DNA of 64,000 nucleotides from Bacteroidia bacterium (GTDB taxonomy: Bacteria; Bacteroidota; Bacteroidia; SpSt-205): assembly GCA_025059535.1 (NCBI GenBank), contig JANXCX010000005.1, positions 62,001 through 126,000 of the forward strand, read 5' to 3'. Made by a program: the position numbers and the translations under genes. Shown piece after piece: positions 24,809 to 33,581 of the stretch (positions within the stretch are counted from its first letter, which is position 1; each line of letters starts with the position of its first letter). Under the pieces are notes generated by a model, which worked only from the letters and a program-made list of their open reading frames with translations, was not told the DNA's origin and did no database searches.

Positions 24809-26026
24809 CTAGTTAAGCAGGCGCTCAATTACGGTGGCGATGCCCATACCGCCGCCTACGCAGAGGGTAGCCACCCCATACCGAAGGTCTCGCCGTTCCA
24901 GTTCATCCAGTAGGGTGCCTAGAAGCATGGCCCCTGTAGCGCCTAAAGGATGCCCCATCGCTATGGCCCCGCCATTTACGTTGATTTTTTCTAAGGGGAC
25001 TTCCAGCTCATCGGCGAAGCGGAGCGGCACTACGGCAAAGGCTTCATTTACTTCGTACAGGTCTATCTGGGCAGGGTGGAGGCCAGCGCGCTGGAGGGCT
25101 TTACGAGTAGCGGGCGCCGGGCCTAAAAGCATAATCGTAGGTTCCGTCCCCGTTACGGCCCAGCTCACTATACGCGCCCGTGGCTTTAGGCCGTACTTCT
25201 GCGCCAAGGCTTCTGTACCCAGAAGCACAAGGGCCGCCCCATCCACAATCGCCGAGGAGTTGCCCGCATGATGCACATGCTGGATAGCCTCAAGCTGGGG
25301 GTACTTTTGGAGGGCTACGGCATCAAATCCAAAGTTCTGCCCAATTAGGGCAAAGGAGGGCTCTAAGGCGCCTAGCTTCTCTAAACTGGTATCAGGCCGA
25401 ATATTCTCGTCATAATCTAAGAGAATTTGGCCCAAGGGATCGCGTACAGGAATGAGGCTGCGCTTGAAGTAGCCTTTCTGGGTAGCTTCGGCGGCGCGCT
25501 GGTGGGAGCGTAGGGCGAAAGCATCCAGTTGCTCTCGGGTATAACCGTACAGGGTGGCGATAAGGTCCGCCGATATCCCTTGCGGTATGTAATGGCCTTC
25601 AAACGCTACGGCGGGGTCCATGTACCAGGCCCCGCCATCAGAACCCATAGGCACGCGGCTCATGGATTCTACCCCCCCTGCAAGGAAGGCCTCCCCTATG
25701 CCGCTGCGCAGGTAAGCCGCCGCCTGATTGACGGCCTCTAGGCCAGAAGCGCAGAAGCGATTAAGGGTAACGCCCGCCACGGTCTCTGGCAAACCAGCCG
25801 CCTGCGCCGCTACCTTAGCTATATTAGAACCTTGCTCATGAATCTGCGTAACACATCCCAGTATTACATCCTCTATGGCTTCGGGGGGGAGTGCAGGGTT
25901 ACGGCGTAGAAGAGCCTCAATCAGCTGACGCACCAGTTCAACGGGGCGTACAGTGTGCAACTTTCCATCCTTTTTGCCGCGGCCGCGCGGCGTACGAACC
26001 GCATCGTATAGGTAGGCTTCAAACAT
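24809..26026 (-). CDS. Acetyl-CoA acetyltransferase / 3-ketoacyl-CoA thiolase
   Basis: This is a 405-residue thiolase. LNRFCASGLEAVNQAAAYLR contains the nucleophilic Cys (near residue 90), NEAFAVVPLRFADELEVP the NEAF motif, INVNGGAIAMGHPLGATGA the GHP motif, and LCVGGGMGIATVIE the second catalytic Cys. The tetrameric thiolase family uses these to cleave or form 3-ketoacyl-CoA. The sequence cannot separate a degradative role (beta-oxidation) from a biosynthetic one; the glyoxylate shunt elsewhere in the window favours degradation. It is the last gene of the queC-frr-regulator operon and overlaps the regulator by 8 bp. Confidence 0.92.
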   Translation of the reverse strand: MFEAYLYDAVRTPRGRGKKDGKLHTVRPVELVRQLIEALLRRNPALPPEAIEDVILGCVTQIHEQGSNIAKVAAQAAGLPETVAGVTLNRFCASGLEAVNQAAAYLRSGIGEAFLAGGVESMSRVPMGSDGGAWYMDPAVAFEGHYIPQGISADLIATLYGYTREQLDAFALRSHQRAAEATQKGYFKRSLIPVRDPLGQILLDYDENIRPDTSLEKLGALEPSFALIGQNFGFDAVALQKYPQLEAIQHVHHAGNSSAIVDGAALVLLGTEALAQKYGLKPRARIVSWAVTGTEPTIMLLGPAPATRKALQRAGLHPAQIDLYEVNEAFAVVPLRFADELEVPLEKINVNGGAIAMGHPLGATGAMLLGTLLDELERRDLRYGVATLCVGGGMGIATVIERLLN

Positions 26027-27395
26027 AGTCGTTGCGCTGGATACCTAGCCGCCGCATGCGTGTATGAAGGGCCGTGCGCTGAAGGCCCAAAGCCTCTGCC
26101 GTACGAGAGATATTGAAATTATTCTTGCGCAGGTGGTAGAGAAGGTAAGCGCGCTCAGCTTCTTCTAAAAAGCTTTCCATAGGCACCACATTCATGAGGG
26201 GAAAATCGGCGGTTTCTTTGTTGGGTGCAGAGGCATAGGCTCCGAGTACATACTTCTGGACATGCTGAGGCGTAATCTCCTTCTCCCCAAAAATGGCGAG
26301 CCGTTCCACCGCGTTACGCAGCTCGCGCGCATTTCCGGGCCAGTCGTAAAGCGTCAATGCCTTTAGGGCTTCGGGCGTGAATTCCTTGGGCGGCATTTTA
26401 TACTCGGCTAAGATTTCCTGTAAAAAGGCCTGAGCTAAAACAGGAATGTCCTCGCGGCGCTCACGCAGCGGTGGTATTTGTATCACTACTACACTCAGGC
26501 GGTGGTAGAGGTCTTCTCGGAAGCGGCCCGCTACGATTTCCTGAGGGAGGTTCTTATTAGTAGCCGCAATGAGGCGTACATTTACAGCGATATCTTTTTC
26601 CCCTCCTACGCGGCGAATTTTTCCTTCTTCTATGACGCGCAGCACCTTAGCCTGGGCGGCCTGCGCCATATCGCCTATTTCATCTAGAAAGAGCGTTCCG
26701 CCATGGGCTTCCTCAAAGCGGCCTATATGCTGCTTGATGGCGTGGGTGAAAGCGCCCTTTTCGTGCCCAAAAAGCTCACTTTCTATAAGCTCAGGCGGTA
26801 TAGCGGCGCAATTTACATCTACAAAAGGCGCCTTAGCGCGAGGACTTTTGAGGTGGATGGAGCGGGCCACTAATTCTTTCCCGCTGCCACTGGGCCCTAC
26901 AATCAGCACGCGCGTATCAAGGGGGGCTATAAGCTCTATTTTTTCACGTATCTCTTGAATGGCGCGGGAGACGCCTAGAATGGGCCGTACGCGTAGGGCC
27001 TTTTGCGCAAGTACTCGGTTTTCACTGACTAGCTTACGCCTTTCAGCCGCATTCCGAATAAGGATTTCCAGCTTATCAAGATCCAGCGGCTTTTCCATGA
27101 AGTCAAAAGCACCTTTCTTAGTAGCGGCTACGGCTGCTTCTATGGTGGCATGGCCTGAGAGCATGATAAACTCTACCTCGGGCTTGTTCTGTTTAGCCCA
27201 GCTGAGCAGCTCCATACCGTCTTTCTTAGGCATCCGCACATCACAGAGCACGATATCAAACTCGCACTGCTCTAGGAGCCGCTGGGCCTCTAGTCCATCG
27301 CGCGCAACCTCTACAATATGGTCATCGTAGCTGAGAACTTCTGCCAGCGTAGTGCGAATCTCTGGGTCATCATCTACAATCAGTAGGCGAGCCAT
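26019..27395 (-). CDS. Sigma-54-dependent response regulator, NtrC family, with variant GAFTHA loop
   Basis: This is a 458-residue three-domain activator: receiver (acidic pair D8/D9/D10, phosphoacceptor D52 in LCDVRMPKKDG), AAA+ domain (Walker A GPSGSGKE 167-174, Walker B TLFLDEIGD) and a Fis-type helix-turn-helix at the end (NISRTAEALGLQRTALHTRM). The sigma-54 contact loop, normally GAFTGA, reads GAFTHA at 214-219. No cognate kinase is adjacent. The start ATG follows the frr stop directly (TGA then ATG). A sigma-54 role is expected from the family, but the altered loop leaves this open. Targets are unknown. Confidence 0.9.
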   Translation of the reverse strand: MARLLIVDDDPEIRTTLAEVLSYDDHIVEVARDGLEAQRLLEQCEFDIVLCDVRMPKKDGMELLSWAKQNKPEVEFIMLSGHATIEAAVAATKKGAFDFMEKPLDLDKLEILIRNAAERRKLVSENRVLAQKALRVRPILGVSRAIQEIREKIELIAPLDTRVLIVGPSGSGKELVARSIHLKSPRAKAPFVDVNCAAIPPELIESELFGHEKGAFTHAIKQHIGRFEEAHGGTLFLDEIGDMAQAAQAKVLRVIEEGKIRRVGGEKDIAVNVRLIAATNKNLPQEIVAGRFREDLYHRLSVVVIQIPPLRERREDIPVLAQAFLQEILAEYKMPPKEFTPEALKALTLYDWPGNARELRNAVERLAIFGEKEITPQHVQKYVLGAYASAPNKETADFPLMNVVPMESFLEEAERAYLLYHLRKNNFNISRTAEALGLQRTALHTRMRRLGIQRNDYV

Positions 27396-27959
27396 TCACA
27401 CGGTGAGAAGTTCTTGCTCTTTGGCTTCGGCCAGACGGTCAATTTCGGCGATATGCTTATCGGTGATTTTCTGAAGCTCTTCTTGGGCTTTGCGGGTGAG
27501 GTCTTCTGGGACGCCGTCCTTAGAGAGGCGACGCAGATTCTCCAAAATGTCGCGGCGGATATTACGGACTGCTACCCGGGCTTCCTCAGCTAGCTCCCGC
27601 ACCTGCTTTACGAGCTTTTTGCGCTGCTCTTCCGTAAGCGAGGGGAATACAACCCGTACGGCTTTTCCCTCTATACCTACGGATAGGCCTAGGTTAGCCT
27701 CAGCTACGGCCTTCTCGATGGATTTGGCAAATTGAGGTTCATACGGCTGTACGAGAAGCGTGCGGGTATCTTGGACGGTAAAGGTGGCTAGATGCTTGAT
27801 GGGCGTAGGGGCGCCGTAATAATCTATCTTAAGGTGCTCCAGAAGGGCGGGCGTAGCTTTACCCGCGCGAATCTTAGCGAAAAGCTCATCGTAGTGCTGG
27901 AGGGTTTTCTTCATGTGGGTTTGGGCTTCTTGTAGAAGGGCCTGAATGGCGGGAGTCAT
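27396..27959 (-). CDS. frr: Ribosome recycling factor
   Basis: RRF splits the post-termination ribosome together with EF-G. The 187-residue length is normal. Characteristic segments are KIRAGKATPALLEHLKIDYY near the N-terminus, LLVQPYEPQFAKSIEKAV, and VVFPSLTEEQRKKLVKQVRE with the following helix EEARVAVRNIRRDI. It overlaps the queC stop (ATGA) and directly abuts the response regulator gene, so it is part of a four-gene operon read from 28630. Confidence 0.97.
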   Translation of the reverse strand: MTPAIQALLQEAQTHMKKTLQHYDELFAKIRAGKATPALLEHLKIDYYGAPTPIKHLATFTVQDTRTLLVQPYEPQFAKSIEKAVAEANLGLSVGIEGKAVRVVFPSLTEEQRKKLVKQVRELAEEARVAVRNIRRDILENLRRLSKDGVPEDLTRKAQEELQKITDKHIAEIDRLAEAKEQELLTV

Positions 27960-28630
27960 GAGACAAAATTAGCAAAAGCCTGCTCATATCCCTTCTGACG
28001 CAGGAGACAGGCGGGACAGATTCCGCAGCCGTATCCCCATGGATGGCGCTTCGTGCGGTCTCCGGCATAGCAGGTGTGAGTATATTCCACGATGAATTCC
28101 TTGTAGCCTAGCGCCTCTGCATAGCGCCAAAGCTGAGCTTTATCCCAATACAGAAAGGGGGCTACAATCCGAATGGGTTGTTCTAAGGCTTCCTGAAGGG
28201 TTTTTTCGGCCGCTTGTAGGAAGCCTTCGCGACAGTCGGGATAGCCGCTGTAATCCACTTGGCTGGCCCCTATAACTAAGGTGTAGTCCTGGCGGGCGTA
28301 GCCCCATATAGCGGCTAAGGTAAGGAAGATAAGGTTGCGGCCGGGCACAAACGTAGAGGGCAATCCGCTGGGCCTCTGTTCAATAGGTAAGGCATGGGTG
28401 AGGGCCGAAGGCACGGCTAAGTTTTGCCACAGCTCCCCTATAGGTAAAATTGTATGCGAAAGCCCTGGTAGCGCTAGCCGCTGGATAATCGTCTGCGCAG
28501 CGGTAAGCTCTATGGCATGCCGCTGGCCATATGCAAAGGAAAGGGCCTGCCAAGGCGGAGGTAAATGGCGGACGGCCCAAAGGAGCGCGGTAGTGGAATC
28601 TTGCCCCCCACTAAAAAGTAGAATGGCCAT
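27956..28630 (-). CDS. queC: 7-cyano-7-deazaguanine synthase
   Basis: QueC converts 7-carboxy-7-deazaguanine to preQ0, using ATP and ammonia, in queuosine synthesis. The protein has 224 residues. The PP-loop ILLFSGGQDSTTALLWA lies at the N-terminus. The zinc-binding cysteines are near the C-terminus (YTHTCYAG, CGICPACLLRQKG). It is the first gene of the operon queC-frr-regulator-thiolase, with a perfect TATCTTTG box 4 nt before its ATG. No other queuosine gene is in the window. Confidence 0.95.
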   Translation of the reverse strand: MAILLFSGGQDSTTALLWAVRHLPPPWQALSFAYGQRHAIELTAAQTIIQRLALPGLSHTILPIGELWQNLAVPSALTHALPIEQRPSGLPSTFVPGRNLIFLTLAAIWGYARQDYTLVIGASQVDYSGYPDCREGFLQAAEKTLQEALEQPIRIVAPFLYWDKAQLWRYAEALGYKEFIVEYTHTCYAGDRTKRHPWGYGCGICPACLLRQKGYEQAFANFVS

Positions 28631-28634
28631 TTTT

Positions 28635-28642
28635 CAAAGATA
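28635..28642 (-). promoter_or_regulatory. -7 box TATCTTTG for the queC operon
   Basis: This perfect consensus lies 4 nt (AAAA) before ATG 28630 and faces the box at 28659-28666. Confidence 0.7.
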
Positions 28643-28658
28643 AAAAGGCTGGAGGTAG

Positions 28659-28666
28659 TACCTTTG
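28659..28666 (+). promoter_or_regulatory. -7 box TACCTTTG for the DUF6580-mre run
   Basis: This perfect consensus lies 5 nt before GTG 28672. An earlier GTG at 28666 overlaps the box, so it is unlikely to be the start. Confidence 0.65.
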
Positions 28667-28671
28667 TGGGC

Positions 28672-29199
28672 GTGCGGCGGCAGCTGGCGCATGGGCTTTT
28701 TCTACTGGGGATAGGGTTAGCGGGGCGCCTTCTGCCCCATCTACCGAATTTCACGCCCTTAGAAGCTATAGCGCTCTACAGTGGCGCCTGGCTGCGACCG
28801 CCATGGCTTAGCGCCAGCCTCGTCCTCCTCATAATGGCTATTTCGGATGCGATTTTAGGGTGGCATAGCCTATGGCCCTTCACTTGGAGCGGCATGGTGG
28901 TAGGTGTGTTCTTAGGGCATCGCTGGCTGGAGCCTGCGCGTTGGCTTTCAGCCGCCGGCCTTGCGCTTGGCCAGGCCGTTCTATTTTTCCTATGGACCAA
29001 TTTCGGGGTTTGGCTGGGGGGCGGGTATGGCTATACCTTGGGCGGTTTGGCGGCGTGCTACATAGCGGCCTTACCCTTTTTTCATTACCAAGCCTTAGGG
29101 GCCCTGAGCTACAGCACGCTTTTCTGGGCAGTAGCCTATACAGGCGCGCGCTGGCCTCTTCTACGGCCTTCCCGTCCAAGCGTTTCAGCCGAAGGCTAA
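28672..29199 (+). CDS. DUF6580-like integral membrane protein
   Basis: This is a 175-residue membrane protein with about five hydrophobic helices. The N-terminal region LLPHLPNFTPLEAIALYSGA and the ISDAILGWHSLWPFTW segment match the family I know as DUF6580 in Bacteroidota; the function is unknown. The start is GTG 28672, chosen because it lies 5 nt behind a perfect promoter box. It is the first gene of a nine-gene plus-strand run ending at 37323, with only 4 bp to the next gene. Confidence 0.65.
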   Translation: MRRQLAHGLFLLGIGLAGRLLPHLPNFTPLEAIALYSGAWLRPPWLSASLVLLIMAISDAILGWHSLWPFTWSGMVVGVFLGHRWLEPARWLSAAGLALGQAVLFFLWTNFGVWLGGGYGYTLGGLAACYIAALPFFHYQALGALSYSTLFWAVAYTGARWPLLRPSRPSVSAEG

Positions 29200-29203
29200 C
29201 CCC

Positions 29204-29836
29204 ATGCAGGCGGACCCCCTACCGAAGGAAGGTTTGCTGATAATAGGTACAGGGCTTCTGGCCCGATGGGCCGCCCAGATAGCCGAAACCTGCGGCGATT
29301 TGGTCTATGGCTTTGCGCCCACACGCCTTCAGAAAGAAAAGGAGTGGGAGAGTCTTTCTATTCTACCGCCAATTACGCGCGCGCGCATTTGGAAACTTAT
29401 CCAGAAGGGCGAGGCGGGATATGTAGTGGCGCTGACTGACCCCGTAGCCCGTGAGCGTATGGCCCATGCGGTTTTTGCGCGCACTCGGCGCGTAGCGCGT
29501 GGGTGTATCCACCCTTCTTTCTTCTTAGCGGCTTCGGCGGAAATAGGCGGCGGTGCCATCGTCTTCCCCTATGTAGTAGTGGGAATCTCCGCCCGCATAG
29601 GGGGGTACGTAGTAATTGAGAGCCATACGGCTATCGGCGCAGGGACCGTGATAGAGGACTTCGTAAATGTAGGGAGTGGGTGTCAAATAGGCGAAAGCTG
29701 CTACATAGCCTCATATAGCTGGATAGGGCGCGGCGCCGTGATAGAAGCAGGCATACGGGTAGGTAAAGGCGCCCAAATTTTACCTGGGGCCGTAGTGCGT
29801 GAAAATGTAGGTGCGGGCGAAATATATGGAAGCTAG
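29204..29836 (+). CDS. NeuD-like sugar O-acyltransferase (left-handed beta-helix)
   Basis: This 210-residue protein has an N-terminal Rossmann-like piece (LIIGTGLLARWAAQIAETCG) and a C-terminal hexapeptide-repeat beta-helix (IGGGAIVFPYVVVGISARIG through GAQILPGAVVREN), the architecture of NeuD/PglD-type acyltransferases that acetylate sialic acids or UDP-amino sugars. The catalytic His is expected in the first coils; an HTAIGAG segment is present. The acceptor is unknown and no neighbouring sugar-nucleotide genes help. Its end overlaps purH by 11 bp. Confidence 0.75.
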   Translation: MQADPLPKEGLLIIGTGLLARWAAQIAETCGDLVYGFAPTRLQKEKEWESLSILPPITRARIWKLIQKGEAGYVVALTDPVARERMAHAVFARTRRVARGCIHPSFFLAASAEIGGGAIVFPYVVVGISARIGGYVVIESHTAIGAGTVIEDFVNVGSGCQIGESCYIASYSWIGRGAVIEAGIRVGKGAQILPGAVVRENVGAGEIYGS

Positions 29837-31235
29837 CCGGTTTTGCGTGCTTTTCTCGGTTTGGGACAAAGAGCGAGCCTTACCCTTAGCTCGGGCCATG
29901 GCCGCCGCGGGCGGCGAGCTATGGGCCTCAGCGGGAACCTGTGCGGCCTTCCAAGCCGCTGGCTTAGAGGTACGCTCTATTGAGTCTCTTACGGGTTTTT
30001 CCAACCTTCTGGATGGACGCATTAAGACGCTTCACCCAGCTATTTTTGCCGGCCTTTTAGCGCGGCCCAGCGATACTCTTCCTTCAGAAATTCCTCGCTG
30101 GGAGGTTTTAGTAGTAGATTGGTATCCCTTCTCTGAAGGGGCGCTGGATGTGGAGCAGATAGATATAGGCGGCGTAAGCTTACTCCGAGCGGCCGCTAAG
30201 AATTACGCCTGCGTATGGCCTATCCCCGGGCCGGCCTTCTATGAAGAGGCCCTCGAGCTGATCCAAACCTACGGCGGTCCTCCGCCGATGGTAGTACGGT
30301 ATCGGTACGCTATGGAAACCTTTGCCCAGTGTGCGAGGTATGAGGCGCGCATTGCGCAGGCTTTTGGTGCCCAGCCCCCTCTCTTTGCCACCCCCCTGCG
30401 GTACGGCGAAAATCCCCATCAGCAGGCTTTCTTCTTAGGCCACCTTCCCAAAGCCTCAGGGCACAAACCCCTTTCCTACAATAATCTCTTAGACCTTCAT
30501 GTGGGCCTGCAGGTGGTGGCGGATTGGCCCTCTCCAGCTTGCGTTATTCTAAAACATACGCAGCCTTGTGGGGCGGCTTGGGCAGGGGATTTGGCCAAAG
30601 CCTATCAGAAGGCCTTTGAAGCAAATCCCGTAGCGGCCTATGGTGGCGTAGTGGTGTGCAATAGGCCTATAGACCTACCTATGGCGGAGGGGCTGCAGGG
30701 ACACTTTATAGAAGTGCTGGCGGCGCCGGCCTTCACGCCTGAGGCGCAAACCTGGCTGCAGCAGCATAAAAAGGCGCTTCTGGTAGAAATACCCTCCCTG
30801 CACCTACCCACCTATGAAGTGCGCACCGTCCTAAATGGGCTCTTGTGGCAGACTACAAATAGGGAGGAGGAAGAAGAAGTAAGCGATCTTGACCTACGGT
30901 GGGGGTTGCGGGTGCTGCGCGCGCTCTATTCAAATGCCGTGGTAATCGTAGCGCCGGGCTGTGTAGTAGCCGCGGCGGGGGGCTATCCAGCCCGTATAGA
31001 GGCTGTCCAGGCGGCCTTAGCCCAAATAGCCGCCAAAGGCCTCAACCCCGCCGAACTTACGCTCCTAAGTGATGGCTTTTTCCCCTTCGTGGATAGCCTG
31101 GCGGCTGCCCACGCCGCAGGAATTCGACGTGTAGTAGTGCCCGAGGGCGGTAAGCGGCAGCAGGAGCTAGTGGAATTTGCCCATACACACCACATCCACC
31201 TAACCTTTCTTAAAAAGCGCTACTTTCGGCACTGA
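29826..31235 (+). CDS. purH: Bifunctional AICAR formyltransferase / IMP cyclohydrolase
   Basis: PurH carries out the last two steps of purine synthesis. The IMP cyclohydrolase part has LLDGRIKTLHPAIFAGLLAR and IDIGGVSLLRAAAKNY. The formyltransferase part has LRYGENPHQQAFFLG, the catalytic Lys-His in KHTQPCGAAWAG, FEANPVAAYGGVVVCNR and the terminal GGKRQQELVEFAHTHHIHL. At 469 residues it is shorter than the usual 500-530. KHTQPCG differs from the common KHANPCG but keeps Lys-His. ATG 29826 is preferred to an upstream GTG. Confidence 0.93.
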   Translation: MEASRFCVLFSVWDKERALPLARAMAAAGGELWASAGTCAAFQAAGLEVRSIESLTGFSNLLDGRIKTLHPAIFAGLLARPSDTLPSEIPRWEVLVVDWYPFSEGALDVEQIDIGGVSLLRAAAKNYACVWPIPGPAFYEEALELIQTYGGPPPMVVRYRYAMETFAQCARYEARIAQAFGAQPPLFATPLRYGENPHQQAFFLGHLPKASGHKPLSYNNLLDLHVGLQVVADWPSPACVILKHTQPCGAAWAGDLAKAYQKAFEANPVAAYGGVVVCNRPIDLPMAEGLQGHFIEVLAAPAFTPEAQTWLQQHKKALLVEIPSLHLPTYEVRTVLNGLLWQTTNREEEEEVSDLDLRWGLRVLRALYSNAVVIVAPGCVVAAAGGYPARIEAVQAALAQIAAKGLNPAELTLLSDGFFPFVDSLAAAHAAGIRRVVVPEGGKRQQELVEFAHTHHIHLTFLKKRYFRH

Positions 31236-31236
31236 T

Positions 31237-32262
31237 ATGTTTGGGCTGCTCCTACGTCAAGATATCGCCATAGACCTTGGGACGGCTAATACCGTCATCA
31301 TGGTAGATGGGGAAGTAGTGATTGATGAGCCTTCCATTGTAGCGATCGACCAGACCAAGGGGCGTGTCATCGCCGTGGGCCAGGAAGCCCTCTACATGCA
31401 TGAAAAGGCCCATAAAAATATCCGCACGGTGCGGCCCTTGCGCGGCGGCGTGATTGCGGACTTTGCGATGGCCGAAGCGATGATAAGAGGGTTTTTGGAA
31501 AAGATACCTGGCAGCCGCCGTCTGCTCAAACCCAACCTGCGCCTAATGGTATGCATTCCCAGTGGGATCACCGAGGTAGAAGAGCGGGCCGTGCGCGATT
31601 CAGCCGAACGCGCCGGGGCCCGTGAGGTCTATCTCATCCATGAACCAATGGCGGCAGCCCTCGGCATGGAATTAGATGTAGAAGCCCCCGAGGGGAATAT
31701 GATTATAGATATTGGCGGGGGTACTACGGAGATTGCCGTAATTACCTTAGGCGGTATTGTATGCGACCGTAGCATTCGCATAGCCGGCGACGACCTCAAC
31801 GCGGATATTGTAGAATACATCCGCCGCCAACACAACCTTCAGATAGGGGAACGTACAGCGGAAAAAATCAAGATAGAGATTGGGGCCGCCACGGTGGATA
31901 TTCCTGATCCGCCGCCGAATCAGCCCGTGCGGGGCAAGGATATTATGACGGGTACGCCACGCACCCTCTTCATTTCCTACCGCGAGATTGTAAGTGCTTT
32001 GGATAAGTCCATCTCAAAGATTCTGGATGCGGTGATGCAAACCTTGGGGGCTACACCGCCGGAGATATCGGCTGATTTAGTGGAGCGAGGAATCTATATG
32101 GCTGGCGGGGGGGCGCTGCTGCGGGGCTTAGACCAGCGAATATCTCAGCAAACTAACCTTCCCGTGCGGATTGCCGAGGACCCTTTGCGGGCTATCGCTA
32201 AAGGCACCAGCTACGCCCTGCGCAATCTGCACCGGTTTCAGTTCCTTCTAGTAAAAAGTTGA
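31237..32262 (+). CDS. mreB: Rod shape-determining protein, actin homologue
   Basis: MreB polymerises on the inner membrane and guides the elongation machinery. The 341-residue protein has phosphate loop 1 (DIAIDLGTANTVIMVDGE), the connecting motif and phosphate loop 2 (IIDIGGGTTEIAVITLGGI), and the adenosine motif MAGGGALLRGLDQRI. It starts 1 bp after the purH stop and is followed directly by mreC, mreD and PBP2. The organism is therefore probably rod-shaped. Confidence 0.97.
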   Translation: MFGLLLRQDIAIDLGTANTVIMVDGEVVIDEPSIVAIDQTKGRVIAVGQEALYMHEKAHKNIRTVRPLRGGVIADFAMAEAMIRGFLEKIPGSRRLLKPNLRLMVCIPSGITEVEERAVRDSAERAGAREVYLIHEPMAAALGMELDVEAPEGNMIIDIGGGTTEIAVITLGGIVCDRSIRIAGDDLNADIVEYIRRQHNLQIGERTAEKIKIEIGAATVDIPDPPPNQPVRGKDIMTGTPRTLFISYREIVSALDKSISKILDAVMQTLGATPPEISADLVERGIYMAGGGALLRGLDQRISQQTNLPVRIAEDPLRAIAKGTSYALRNLHRFQFLLVKS

Positions 32263-32263
32263 G

Positions 32264-33088
32264 ATGCCTTTTTTCCCTTACCTCGCCTGGCTATGGCGGG
32301 CCCCAGTAGTCTGGGGGCTCCTCCAAGGGATAGTCCTATGGATGTATATCCGCTACGAGCCGCGGGCCCATACCGCCTTTCAGCGTGCCATTATAGAATT
32401 CCAGGCGGCTTTTCATGGCCTGATGCGGTGGGTGACACGCCCCTGGTGGGCGATGAGGCGCTTAGAAGAGTTAGAGAGGCAAAACGCCGAACTCTTCACT
32501 ACCCTAGCAGAGCTGCAGGGTACCTCAACCTACAGCACCTATCCCGTAGGCGCCTGCGCCGACTTTGCCTTTCTTAAAGACTATCGCTTCCTGCCGGCCC
32601 GTGTGATATATCAGACTTTCCATACCCATCAGAATTACGCTATTCTCAATCGGGGTGGCCGCGATGGAGTCTATCCGGGCTTAGGGGTAGTTGGGCCCGA
32701 AGGCGTCCTCGGCCTAATAGCCGAGACCACGGCTACCTACAGCATAATGTATGCCATATTCCACCGCAATGTCTATCTAAATGTGGTTTTACCCCTTCAT
32801 GGCGTGAATGGCCTCATGACCTGGCGCACCCCTGTGCTCAATCGCGTGGAGGTGGATTATATTCCACCGTATGTGCAGGTAAAAGAAGGGGAGGAGGTAT
32901 GGACGACTCCCAATAGCCTGATTTTTCCTGGGGGTTTGCGTGTGGGTCGGATAGAAGCCGTAGAAAATGATCCGCGTCAGGGTTTTCAGCGCCTCCGCAT
33001 AGCCACTTATATTGACTGGCATCGCATCGGAACGGTCTATATTTTGCTACCTACGCGTGGCGTCGGTTTGGGAAGTGCTCCTTTATAG
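32264..33088 (+). CDS. mreC: Rod shape-determining protein MreC
   Basis: This is a 274-residue bitopic protein: a transmembrane helix near residues 12-28 (VVWGLLQGIVLWMYIRY), a coiled coil (LEELERQNAELFTTLAELQ) and two beta-barrel units ending in the MreC core (YAILNRGGRDGVYPGLGVVG; FPGGLRVGRIEAVEND). MreC scaffolds MreB and PBP2 in the periplasm. It lies 1 bp after mreB and overlaps mreD by 32 bp. Confidence 0.95.
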   Translation: MPFFPYLAWLWRAPVVWGLLQGIVLWMYIRYEPRAHTAFQRAIIEFQAAFHGLMRWVTRPWWAMRRLEELERQNAELFTTLAELQGTSTYSTYPVGACADFAFLKDYRFLPARVIYQTFHTHQNYAILNRGGRDGVYPGLGVVGPEGVLGLIAETTATYSIMYAIFHRNVYLNVVLPLHGVNGLMTWRTPVLNRVEVDYIPPYVQVKEGEEVWTTPNSLIFPGGLRVGRIEAVENDPRQGFQRLRIATYIDWHRIGTVYILLPTRGVGLGSAPL

Positions 33089-33581
33089 CGTTTTGCTTTT
33101 AGCTTTTCAAGGGGCTTTAGCCCCAGCGCTACAGGTGTCTGGCTGGGCGTGGCCCATGCCTTATGTGCTTTTTTGGCTATTTCTGCCTTTTAGTTGGCGA
33201 TGGGAATGGGAAATAGGAGCTGCGGTGCTTTTTGGAGGGGTGTTAGATATCCTTTTTCCTCCAATAGGTCTTCAAACTTTCTGCGGCTTATGGGTATGGG
33301 GGTTGCGACGCTTTTGGCTGCGCCTGCTCCATCCGAGCTTGGTGAGCGATGAAGCCCGCATGTTTGCGCCCCAAAGGCTAAGTACGCTGGACTTCTTCCT
33401 CTACGCTATGCCTTTGACGCTGTGGCATCATCTGTGGTATTTCCCCTTAGCCGAATGGCGGCTTCACTTTAGTACTTTAGGCCGCGCCTTACTAAGTAGC
33501 ACCTATACCTTTGTGTGGGAGTGGATTATTTTTGAACTCCTTCTGAGGAAGCCCCATGTTGCGCGTAGATCGCCACGCTAA
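33057..33581 (+). CDS. mreD: Rod shape-determining protein MreD-like membrane protein
   Basis: This is a 174-residue polytopic membrane protein between mreC and PBP2, the standard place of mreD. Hydrophobic helices include WEVLLYSVLLLAFQGALAP, PYVLFWLFLPFSWRW and IGAAVLFGGVLDILFPPIGL, the last with the family's Gly-Asp motif. The start is probably GTG 33057 (32-bp overlap with mreC); GTG 33075 is an alternative. MreD sequences vary widely, so the call rests on position and topology. Confidence 0.88.
   Translation: MASVWEVLLYSVLLLAFQGALAPALQVSGWAWPMPYVLFWLFLPFSWRWEWEIGAAVLFGGVLDILFPPIGLQTFCGLWVWGLRRFWLRLLHPSLVSDEARMFAPQRLSTLDFFLYAMPLTLWHHLWYFPLAEWRLHFSTLGRALLSSTYTFVWEWIIFELLLRKPHVARRSPR

Noticed and set aside
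29378..29390. GC-alternating tract (CGCGCGCGC) as possible Z-DNA or regulatory repeat
   Set aside because: Short, inside the NeuD-like coding sequence and explained by Arg/Ala codons.
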